Of a DNA stretch of 40,427 nucleotides, positions 8,328 through 14,568 are shown piece after piece (the stretch's first letter is position 1; each line of letters opens with the position of its first letter). This stretch comes from an uncultured Lachnospiraceae bacterium (GTDB taxonomy: Bacteria; Bacillota; Clostridia; Lachnospirales; Lachnospiraceae): positions 1 to 40,427 of the forward strand of contig CANRGP010000011.1 of the NCBI GenBank assembly GCA_947630085.1. The letters run 5' to 3'. Both the position numbers and the translations under genes were made by a program. Under the pieces are notes generated by a model, which was given only the letters and a program-made list of their open reading frames with translations, had not been told where the DNA came from and did no database searches.

Positions 8328-9086
8328 TCAGCCCATATCCAGAAGATAGGGCGCGAAGTAGACTACCTGCTTGTACCACCATTCCCAGTCGTGCGCGCAG
8401 TCAAAACCCCAGTAATCCACCCAGGCGTAGATCTCTTTCCAGTCCAGGATCCCATGGAGCTGCCGCGTAGAGTCCGGCATTTCCCAGGGCCCCTGTCCCA
8501 CGCAGAACACCGCCTTGTGGCTGTTGTATTTTTCAATGTACGGGTGGCCGACAGGAAGGTTGGCCATATAGTGGACGGGCGAATTCAGATAGACAAGATC
8601 GTCCATATACGCGCCGAAGCCGTATTCCGCCGTGTAGATCCCGCTGAGGGCCAGCAGCCGGTCAAAGATATCCGGCCAGCGGAAGTACAGATTGGCGGCG
8701 TGGGTGGCGCCCAGGCTGGCCCCGAATACCATTACGCCGGGAAATCCCGTCCAGCCGTTGCGCTCGTTGGCGCGATTGCGGATAAAGGGGACCACCTCGT
8801 CCACGATATAGCGGTTCCAGGCTTCATGACGCTCGATGCGCCAGCGCGGATCGCCGTAGACATTGGACCAGGTTTCCGCGTCCATCGTGTCGATGGAGCA
8901 GACCATGAGCTTTCCGTCTTCTATCCAGGGTCCCCAGGTCCCGGCCATATGAAAATTCTCAAAGTCAAAAAAACGTCCGTTCTGGCAGGGAATGTAGATC
9001 ATGGGACGGCCTGCGTGCCCGTAGACCTTGCATTCCATGTCGCGTCCGAGGGACGGGCTGTACCATTTGCAGTACTGTGTCTCCAT
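8328..9086 (-). CDS. Alpha/beta-hydrolase esterase
   Basis: A 252-residue protein of the putative-esterase (esterase D-like) alpha/beta-hydrolase family. The nucleophile elbow is VFGASLGATHA with S124. A C-terminal WGFDCAHDWEWW holds the likely catalytic histidine, and an acidic residue of the triad lies before it. No signal peptide, so it should act in the cytoplasm. It is the second gene of the esterase/ATP-grasp operon, with AGGAGG upstream. Such proteins often hydrolyse acyl esters such as ferric-siderophore or feruloyl esters; the substrate here is unknown. It is clearly different in sequence from the first esterase, so this is not a recent duplication. Confidence 0.85.
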   Translation of the reverse strand: METQYCKWYSPSLGRDMECKVYGHAGRPMIYIPCQNGRFFDFENFHMAGTWGPWIEDGKLMVCSIDTMDAETWSNVYGDPRWRIERHEAWNRYIVDEVVPFIRNRANERNGWTGFPGVMVFGASLGATHAANLYFRWPDIFDRLLALSGIYTAEYGFGAYMDDLVYLNSPVHYMANLPVGHPYIEKYNSHKAVFCVGQGPWEMPDSTRQLHGILDWKEIYAWVDYWGFDCAHDWEWWYKQVVYFAPYLLDMG

Positions 9087-9157
9087 AAAAAGCTCCTCCT
9101 TGTGTGCCGGGGCTTCGCGGCATTTTCACTGCCGGGCCGCATCTGCCCGAAAATTCT

Positions 9158-9922
9158 TTACAGATCGTATAAAAGCGTTTCCATAAAAATGGGGATCTGC
9201 TTCTCCCAGCTCGCTTCGCTGTGGTCGCCGTGAGGCACCACGCGGGAGGTCACATAGACCCCCTTGTCCGCCAGAGCCCCCGCGGTCCTGCGGAACTGCT
9301 TCTGCATTCCGTCGTGGTTGGCGAACTCCTCCGAACCGTAATCCATATAGACGATCGTATCCGGGCCGACCGCCGCCCGCTTCACCATATGGTCGATGGC
9401 CGCCGGATGGGTCCAGAGAGACGGGGACAGAGCGGCCGCACGGGAGAAAAAGCGGTTGTAGGAGAGAACCGCGTACAGGCTCATCAGGCCGCCCATGGAG
9501 CTTCCGGCGATAAAGGTGTGTTCCCGGTCGGAAAGCGTGCGGTAATTCTGGTCGATATAGGATTTGAAAGAGCGGATCATCCAGCGCATCGTGAGCTTGC
9601 CCTTTCCGGTCACGCTCCCGAAACGGGAATCGCGGAAGGAAAAGGGAGAATATTCGTTGAGCCGTCCGCCGTCCGGATGGTGATTGCATTCCACGGCGGC
9701 GATGATCAGCTGCGTTTCGCTGGCGTCCATAAATTCTTTCATTCCCCAGGACTTTCCGTAGGTGGCGTCTTCATCAAAGAAAACATTGTGGCCGTCGAAC
9801 ATATACAGGACCGGGTAACGGCGTTCCGGCCGGCTTTCATAGGATTCCGGAAGATAGAGATACGCGCGGCGTTCTTCTTCGCCGGTCAGCTCCGGGATCG
9901 TCACATTCCAAGTTTCAATCAT
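9158..9922 (-). CDS. Alpha/beta-hydrolase esterase (Fes/IroE-like group)
   Basis: A 254-residue esterase. Its nucleophile motif is IAGSSMGGLMS (S132) and its probable catalytic histidine is in VPHGDHSEASW near residue 236. The opening YLYLPESYES and YPVLYMFDGHNVFFD are typical of the putative-esterase family that includes Fes, IroE and feruloyl esterases. I set the start at 9922 because GGAGG lies six bases upstream; the frame is open to 10021 but that part overlaps the promoter at 9971-9999. It is first in the three-gene minus-strand operon. It has no signal peptide. Substrate unknown. Confidence 0.88.
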   Translation of the reverse strand: MIETWNVTIPELTGEEERRAYLYLPESYESRPERRYPVLYMFDGHNVFFDEDATYGKSWGMKEFMDASETQLIIAAVECNHHPDGGRLNEYSPFSFRDSRFGSVTGKGKLTMRWMIRSFKSYIDQNYRTLSDREHTFIAGSSMGGLMSLYAVLSYNRFFSRAAALSPSLWTHPAAIDHMVKRAAVGPDTIVYMDYGSEEFANHDGMQKQFRRTAGALADKGVYVTSRVVPHGDHSEASWEKQIPIFMETLLYDL

Positions 9923-9970
9923 ACCGCTCCTCCGCTTTGACGCTTTGCTGTAATATATTTTACCCCGATA

Positions 9971-9999
9971 AATATAGCATATCGGCAGGAAAATAGCAA
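9971..9999 (-). promoter_or_regulatory. Promoter of the esterase/ATP-grasp operon
   Basis: On the minus strand TTGCTA (9999-9994) and TATATT (9976-9971) are separated by 17 bases. The start point would be about 40 bases before the ATG at 9922. Confidence 0.65.
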
Positions 10000-10047
10000 G
10001 AAAAGATCCCCGAATTTGCATAAAGAGAAATAAGAAAGGGAGATGTA

Positions 10048-10120
10048 AACCTGTACCCTGTTTAACCTATTTGGAAATAAAAAGGTTTCTAATCATGCCA
10101 TTTTTTTCAGGGTACAGGTT
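10048..10120. repeat. Long-armed 13-base inverted repeat
   Basis: AACCTGTACCCTG (10048-10060) is matched exactly by CAGGGTACAGGTT (10108-10120), with 47 AT-rich bases between. It lies between the divergent esterase operon and the secreted-peptide gene. The right arm adjoins the best -10-like sequence (TATATA, 10120-10125) of the peptide gene. It could be a pair of operator half-sites, a transcript hairpin or a small mobile-element relic. A second small inverted repeat, CGGAG / CTCCG (10151-10155, 10166-10170), lies just downstream. Confidence 0.8.
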
Positions 10121-10195
10121 ATATAGAATGAGAATGAAGATCAGAAAGAGCGGAGGACATACGTTCTCCGTTTGGCGAAAATAAAGGAGGACAAA

Positions 10196-10363
10196 ATGAT
10201 GAAAAAGAACCTTTGGGCAGGCGTAAAAAGAGTATTGGCGTGCATGACGGCGCTGGCCATCCTGGCAGCGGCGGGAAGCGCGGCGGCGCAGAGCAGGGCA
10301 ACCTCAAGGCCGGCCGTGCAGGTGTGCGTTGAAGAGGTTATAGACGGAGAGGCTCGCTACTAA
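10196..10363 (+). CDS. Small secreted peptide precursor (55 aa)
   Basis: A 55-residue peptide with a strong AAAGGAGG ribosome site five bases before the first of two ATG codons (10196, 10199). It has a Sec-type signal: positive N-terminus (MMKK...KR), hydrophobic core from about residue 13 to 26, and a small-residue c-region GSAAA predicting cleavage before Q32. The 24-residue remainder includes one cysteine and ends VEEVIDGEARY. I recognise no family. It ends 4 bases inside the stop end of the oppositely read HTH/TPR regulator (10360-10363), an arrangement like peptide/RRNPP-regulator pairs such as some shp/rgg loci. A role as signalling propeptide is inference; it might also be a secreted hypothetical. 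Confidence 0.65.
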   Translation: MMKKNLWAGVKRVLACMTALAILAAAGSAAAQSRATSRPAVQVCVEEVIDGEARY

Positions 10364-11676
10364 TCATTTATCTGGATATGGAAGGCATTTAAAAAGCCGT
10401 TCCTTAAAATCAAGGCGTTGGGCCGGTACCCAAGCAGGTTGTTCAGGTTGATGGAGTAGGTGGCAAGAAGCATACTCTCCTCGGCATGGGACGGAGAGAC
10501 CTCCATAAGCGCCTGGCAGCGGTAGAACAGCAGGGAGGCCAGGGTTTCAAGATTATAGTACATGACTGACCGCCCGGTCAAATACTGGCCGGTCATCTCT
10601 AGAAAGGCGTCATACTGCTTGTGCCGGTAGAGCATCCGGGCCTGGGTCCGCACCGTGATCGGAAGGATCTGCACCTGGAGCATTGCATCTGGACGGACCC
10701 GCTTTATGTATTCGGTGATATGGCAGAAGTACAGGCTGCACATATCGAAGCTGTCGAGGCAGCGGTAAGCAATGGCGATGCAGTTCAGGATGGAGAGCTC
10801 CTCCCATCCCAGGCGGAAGCAGCCGGCCTGGTAGATGTCGAAGTCGGGAAGAGTGTGGCGGAGGGCCTCCTTCAGCGCCTCGATCCTCTGGGCGGGGTCG
10901 CGGACACACAGGGCGGAGGCCACCAGGTAGTCCTGGTAGTAGAGGCGGCTCGCGGGATCGATGATCTGCTTCATGCTGTCCAGATAGTCGTTTACCAGAT
11001 TCTCGGGGAGGGTCCGTGTGTGCAGGAGCCTGAACTTCAGGTCGTGCAGCCGGGCCTCCTTTTCGTTTCCCCAGAACGAGAATATCCGTTCGGTGACGCC
11101 CAGCCTCTGGAGGAGGATCTCCGTCATGGCGATGTCGGGCTGGAGTTTTCCGCTCTCGATCTTTGACATCTTGGATTTGCTGCAGAGTCCCAGGCAGAGC
11201 TGGCGGAGGGAAACGTGCTGCTCGGTGCGAAGGTCGTGGATCAGGTCGCCGAGAGTGTAGACGTCGTCCGTATCGGCGTTGAAGATCCCGTCGGAGAAGC
11301 CGTCGGCTCCGGTGACCTCCGGAAAGGGGAAGGACTCCGCGGCCGCGTTGGGGAGCTTTTTCATATAGTCGGACATGGGAAAGTCCGTGCGCTGGATCAG
11401 AAGGTCCCTGCAGGCGTTGGCGTAGCAGCATCCGATGGCGTGGGCGGAATAGAAGACGGCCTTTATGTGGAAGGAAGCCTCCTCGTCCTGCCCCAGGAAA
11501 TGGCAGCACAGCCCGTACAGGAACGTGATCTCAAAAAGAGAAGCCGAATTCCAGTGAAGGGGCGTGATCTGCCTGTATTTTTCCGCGATCCTGTGCGCAT
11601 CTTCGTATCTGCGGACGGACAGGAGGTACTTGATATGTACGATCTGCGCATCCGTCAGAAGAAGATCCTTCTCCAT
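10360..11676 (-). CDS. HTH/TPR regulator, C-terminal part after in-frame TAG
   Basis: A 438-residue frame with an XRE-type helix-turn-helix in the middle (about residues 142-200, with SLRQLCLGLCSKSKMSKIESG) flanked by helical, TPR-like repeats. It lies in the same reading frame as the 171-residue HTH protein upstream. Between them are one TAG (11766-11764) and 29 sense codons, all open and protein-like. The ATG at 11676 has no Shine-Dalgarno sequence. I therefore think these are one gene of about 639 codons, architecture HTH-TPR-HTH-TPR, interrupted by a nonsense codon. The fold resembles peptide-binding RRNPP regulators (Rgg, PlcR, PrgX). The 3' end overlaps the secreted-peptide gene by 4 bases. 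Confidence 0.75.
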   Translation of the reverse strand: MEKDLLLTDAQIVHIKYLLSVRRYEDAHRIAEKYRQITPLHWNSASLFEITFLYGLCCHFLGQDEEASFHIKAVFYSAHAIGCCYANACRDLLIQRTDFPMSDYMKKLPNAAAESFPFPEVTGADGFSDGIFNADTDDVYTLGDLIHDLRTEQHVSLRQLCLGLCSKSKMSKIESGKLQPDIAMTEILLQRLGVTERIFSFWGNEKEARLHDLKFRLLHTRTLPENLVNDYLDSMKQIIDPASRLYYQDYLVASALCVRDPAQRIEALKEALRHTLPDFDIYQAGCFRLGWEELSILNCIAIAYRCLDSFDMCSLYFCHITEYIKRVRPDAMLQVQILPITVRTQARMLYRHKQYDAFLEMTGQYLTGRSVMYYNLETLASLLFYRCQALMEVSPSHAEESMLLATYSINLNNLLGYRPNALILRNGFLNAFHIQIND

Positions 11677-11763
11677 CGGAGAGAAGTGGCTTGCCTCCAG
11701 ATAGGCCAGAAGCTGTCCGCAGATCCTGCGGCAATCCTCGGGCGCCCCGTTATAGAGGCTTTC

Positions 11764-12279
11764 CTAGGCTATGGCGGTCAGGATCTGGAGCTCGTTCTGC
11801 GTCAGAAGAAGCTTCCCGAAATCATAGAGGTCGATCGCGGGGCGAGTGATATGGATGGCCGTTAAAAGAGCATCAAAAATAAGCCTGTGGCTGCACCGGT
11901 AAGAGCGAAACTGCAGGCGGCAGTGGAGTAAAAGCCATTCCTGATAATACAGCCGGTTATCGGCCCAGTTCTGGTCCTCCACCTTCTGAAGCTCTTCATA
12001 GGCGGGGCCCAGCTGCCACGAATCCAGATGGAACCGGGCCAGCTTGATGGCGTAAAAGCTGTTGAAATCGCTGCGGCTCGCAAAGATGGGATATCTCTCG
12101 CAGGGAGCGCCGGCGTGTTCCATCAGCGCCTGAAAGGTGGCCGGACTGACTCCGGATGTGCCGGATTCGATTCGGGAGAGTGCCTGAGTAGAGCAGACCC
12201 CTTCGGAGAGCTGCTCCTGTGTCAGGCCGGCTTTCAGCCTTGCTTCACGAATAATATCTTTTGCGCTTCCAACACTCAT
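11764..12279 (-). CDS. XRE-family HTH/TPR regulator, N-terminal part before in-frame TAG
   Basis: A 171-residue frame beginning with a clear XRE DNA-binding domain (residues about 7-62: IIREARLKAGLTQEQLSEG then ALSRIESGTSG), followed by helical TPR-like segments (YYQEWLLLHCRLQF, ALLTAIHI). It stops at TAG 11766-11764 inside what should be a helical repeat. The start has GAGGAG eight bases upstream and a near-consensus promoter at 12325-12353. The truncated product could still bind DNA but would lack most of the putative peptide-binding TPR array. See the downstream frame at 10360-11676 for the rest. Confidence 0.8.
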   Translation of the reverse strand: MSVGSAKDIIREARLKAGLTQEQLSEGVCSTQALSRIESGTSGVSPATFQALMEHAGAPCERYPIFASRSDFNSFYAIKLARFHLDSWQLGPAYEELQKVEDQNWADNRLYYQEWLLLHCRLQFRSYRCSHRLIFDALLTAIHITRPAIDLYDFGKLLLTQNELQILTAIA

Positions 12280-12324
12280 TTGTTCTACTCCTCTGCATAG
12301 ATGAGAACTCTGTTATAAAATGTA

Positions 12325-12353
12325 ATTATAGGATGCAGAAAGAGAAAAGTCAA
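12325..12353 (-). promoter_or_regulatory. Promoter of the HTH/TPR regulator gene
   Basis: On the minus strand TTGACT (12353-12348) and TATAAT (12330-12325) are separated by 17 bases, about 45 bases before the ATG at 12279. One mismatch from consensus. Confidence 0.8.
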
Positions 12354-12607
12354 TGAAACAGACGGCACCTCTGCGGCGAGAAAGTGACTGTCGATTTATG
12401 TTTCCAGATTATACATCACGGGGCATAAAAAAGGGGGCGATATAATAAAATATTGGCATTGTTCGCGCAAAACGAAAAAGAACTTGTATTGTTTATAAAT
12501 GATGTGAAAAACAGCCAGAATTTTTTGTAAAAGTTTAAATAATTGCAGACAATTAAGACAAAATTAAAGAATACACAAAAAATCTAATATTTTATCAAAA
12601 AAAAGTA

Positions 12608-12636
12608 TTGACAAATCCGGGCGGACCCGCTATAAT
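12608..12636 (+). promoter_or_regulatory. Perfect-consensus sigma-A promoter of an orphan transcript
   Basis: TTGACA (12608-12613), 17 bases, TATAAT (12631-12636): a full match to the sigma-A consensus, preceded by about 100 bases of A/T-rich DNA that could act as an UP element. It points away from the HTH/TPR gene into a stretch with no ordinary gene. Confidence 0.85.
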
Positions 12637-12699
12637 AAAACCATCAAAACAAGAGAGACAGAAAGCACCAGACAAGTGCAGAGAAGAGTTTAAAAATCC

Positions 12700-12983
12700 A
12701 ACGAAAGGAGGTACAGTCCAAAGAACACGTAAGCTTCGTTCCCGCTTGACGGATATGTGAGAGCCGGAACCAGGACACCAGATCTACAGCGGAAAACCCT
12801 GATAAAGATTCTAAGGCAGTTACCGATTCACCACTTTATGATATGACGAGAAAGTATGATAAAGGAAGCGTGGCACCGGGACAACGGTTAGAAAGATACG
12901 GATGAAAAGAGAAAAGGGAGACGGGTTGTAGAATGGATATACAATTTCATATAGATACTATAACGAAACGGAGGTACAGTCCA
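12700..12983 (+). repeat. Two direct copies of an SD-containing 21/22-base element
   Basis: AACGAAAGGAGGTACAGTCC followed by A at 12700-12720 recurs at 12962-12983 with one extra C after AACGAAA. The copies are 262 bases apart in the orphan transcript. In the second copy a GTG (12984) follows GGAGG at proper distance but opens only five codons; in the first copy the corresponding codon is AAG. Confidence 0.85.
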
Positions 12984-13000
12984 GTGGACGGGATAGTATA

Positions 13001-13048
13001 AAGAGGGTATCGGCGAAAGAAAGCGAAAAGCGGTGTCGATACCCTCTT
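13001..13048. terminator. Bidirectional terminator hairpin
   Basis: AAGAGGGTATCG (13001-13012) pairs perfectly with CGATACCCTCTT (13037-13048). On the plus strand it is followed by ACTTTATTC, on the minus strand by TATACT. It sits between the orphan plus-strand transcript and the stop codon of the minus-strand radical SAM gene, so it can serve both. Confidence 0.7.
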
Positions 13049-13051
13049 ACT

Positions 13052-13990
13052 TTATTCTTCCACACCCTCCAGATCAAACGGCGGCGTGTATTCTTCACGG
13101 GCGCTGCTTTTTTTCTGCATATATCCGGTGTCGAGCCCGAGATCCAAAGCCGCGTTCACGACGCTTTCGTATTCGTAGGTGGTGATCCGGCGTCCCAGCT
13201 GCGGGTGCCCCACGGCCTGATAGGCGGGGGTGTACTGGCTGAGAAGGCTGAGATAGTAGCCGCCGGGCGGAAGGTTTTCTTTCATCCAGCGGAGAAGGCG
13301 GATGGAGTCCTTTCTGGCGCCGGGGAGGACCAGGTGCCGGATAATGACGCCGGAGCGCATAAGGCCGCGGGAATCTATGACGGGAGGTCCGGCCAGCTCG
13401 ACCATCTTTGCCACCGCGCGGGAGGCGTGGGCGAAATAGTCCGGAGCGGCGGAGTAAGCGGAGGAAAGCCCGGGGTCGAAGTATTTCAGGTCCGGCATCC
13501 AGATATCGATGTAACCTGCGAGCGCCTCTATAACCTGTGTCCGTTCATAACCTCCGCAGTTTACGGCGACCGGGATCTGCAGACGGTCCCCCGCCGTGTC
13601 GAGAGCCCTGACGATAGACGGCAGATAGTGGGTGGGCGTCACCAGATTGATGTTATATGCGCCCTGGCTCTGCAGCCGCAGAAAGATGTCCGCGAGCCGG
13701 GCGGCCGATATTTCTCTGCCGAAATTTTCATGACTGACGGTGTAGTTCTGACAGAAGCGGCAGCGAAGCGTACAGCCGCTGAAAAAGACGGTTCCGCTCC
13801 CTCCCGGACCTTCCGGGTCCGGGCCGCTGATACAGGGCTCCTCCCACTTATGAAGGGCCGCTCTGGCTACCTTTACGCGGTCCGTTCCGGAGCAGAAGCC
13901 GGGGCGCAGGGCGCGGTCCGCCCCGCACATACGCGGGCAGAGACGGCAGCCGCGGTACTGGTTTTCGGATAGGATATCCTGCTCGGCCAT
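13052..13990 (-). CDS. Radical SAM protein, PflA/PflX-like activase
   Basis: A 312-residue radical SAM protein. The cluster motif is SGCTLRCRFCQN, giving CxxxCxxC at C73, C77 and C80, the spacing that binds the SAM-coordinating 4Fe-4S cluster. Upstream cysteines C15, C18, C22 and C33 may bind another metal site, as in the PflX/YjjW-like branch annotated as putative pyruvate-formate-lyase activating enzymes. LVTPTHYLPSIV and IWMPDLKYFDP are typical of that branch. No glycyl-radical enzyme lies nearby, so the target is unknown. Transcribed alone, with the terminator at 13001-13048. Confidence 0.85.
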   Translation of the reverse strand: MAEQDILSENQYRGCRLCPRMCGADRALRPGFCSGTDRVKVARAALHKWEEPCISGPDPEGPGGSGTVFFSGCTLRCRFCQNYTVSHENFGREISAARLADIFLRLQSQGAYNINLVTPTHYLPSIVRALDTAGDRLQIPVAVNCGGYERTQVIEALAGYIDIWMPDLKYFDPGLSSAYSAAPDYFAHASRAVAKMVELAGPPVIDSRGLMRSGVIIRHLVLPGARKDSIRLLRWMKENLPPGGYYLSLLSQYTPAYQAVGHPQLGRRITTYEYESVVNAALDLGLDTGYMQKKSSAREEYTPPFDLEGVEE

Positions 13991-14077
13991 AGACGTTTCT
14001 CTCTTTTCTGACGGTCTTTTTTATTACGCTTTTATTTTACACATTCTTCTTCCGGTTTTCAATAGGGATCCGAAGGA

Positions 14078-14167
14078 CGCCCCAAAGCAAATTCTGCCGG
14101 CCGGTGTCCGGGGCGCTTCACGTCCAGGACACCGGTTTTTTCGGGAAACCGTTTTTGCTTTGGGGCG
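14078..14167. repeat. Nested inverted repeats / terminator-like structure
   Basis: Outer arms CGCCCCAAAGCAAA (14078-14091) and TTTGCTTTGGGGCG (14154-14167) are perfectly complementary over 14 bases. They enclose an inner 9-base stem CCGGTGTCC (14101-14109) / GGACACCGG (14127-14135), followed on the plus strand by six thymines. It lies between two minus-strand genes, just after the small hypothetical gene, and probably ends or stabilises that transcript. Confidence 0.75.
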
Positions 14168-14179
14168 CCCGAGGGAGGA

Positions 14180-14437
14180 TCAGTCCTTAAACACGTCTCC
14201 GGGATAGTCGTACATTTCCGCGTAGGCTTCCAGCTCGGAATCCGATCGGGGAAGGGACGGGATCAGCCCGGTAAAATCCGTGGCAGAACCGATCTTGGGT
14301 CCGATGGCATCCTCATTCTGAAAACACCCGTAAGGATCCTCATCGGTACAGCCGCAGCCGTCTTCGTATGTGCTGGACTGCTGTTCCGGCTGTATGGGAG
14401 GAAATTTTCGGTTCGGATATCTTTGAAGCATATTCAT
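14180..14437 (-). CDS. Small acidic hypothetical protein
   Basis: About 85 residues, unrecognised. It has a basic, proline-rich start (MLQRYPNRKFPPIQP), a cysteine-rich acidic middle (DGCGCTDEDPYGC, three cysteines) and an acidic C-terminus ending YPGDVFKD. No signal peptide or membrane segment. The frame is open to a TTG at 14446; I prefer ATG 14437 or 14431, which follow a GGGGGTG site. A good sigma-A-like promoter lies at 14465-14493. The length, composition and lone position resemble small spore or coat-associated proteins of Clostridia, but nothing in the sequence proves it. Confidence 0.7.
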   Translation of the reverse strand: MNMLQRYPNRKFPPIQPEQQSSTYEDGCGCTDEDPYGCFQNEDAIGPKIGSATDFTGLIPSLPRSDSELEAYAEMYDYPGDVFKD

Positions 14438-14464
14438 CACCCCCAACCTATTTTTTCGCGGAGA

Positions 14465-14493
14465 AACATAAAATATACCGCGTCATTTGTCAA
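14465..14493 (-). promoter_or_regulatory. Promoter of the small acidic protein
   Basis: On the minus strand TTGACA (14493-14488) and TATGTT (14470-14465) are 17 bases apart, about 25-30 bases before the start codon. Confidence 0.55.
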
Positions 14494-14508
14494 ATTTCAT
14501 AGAAAGTA

Positions 14509-14538
14509 TTGCGAACAGCATGAAAAAGGGTGTAAGAT
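14509..14538 (+). promoter_or_regulatory. Possible promoter of the ABC transporter operon
   Basis: TTGCGA (14509-14514) and TAAGAT (14533-14538) with an 18-base spacer, 30 bases before the ATG. Both boxes are imperfect, so this is a tentative call. Confidence 0.35.
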
Positions 14539-14568
14539 AATAGAACAAATATTTCGGGCGGTGAAGTC

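Larger units (their letters stand above)
12643..13048 (+). ncRNA. Candidate ~0.4 kb orphan transcript (ncRNA or micro-peptide mRNA)
   Basis: The region runs from a consensus promoter to a 12-base-stem terminator and has no ordinary gene. It holds two copies of a 21/22-base element containing GGAGG (12700-12720, 12962-12983). One frame is open from 12750 to 12902 (51 codons, hydrophilic, no start codon before an internal ATG at 12843). The same frame then has ATG at 12933 opening a 22-codon frame that ends RRYSPVDGIV and stops at 13001. It may be a regulatory RNA, an mRNA for very short peptides, or the decayed remains of a gene. The remaining stretch 12280-12607 holds only the regulator's promoter and A/T-rich DNA. 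Confidence 0.45.

Noticed and set aside
7485-9233. 582-codon plus-strand frame
   Set aside because: Antisense to the ATP-grasp and esterase genes, which have clear motifs and ribosome sites.
12862-12890. T-box-like core GTGGCACCGGGAC
   Set aside because: Only the TGGNACC core fits; no specifier stem or downstream plus-strand aminoacyl-tRNA or amino acid gene follows.
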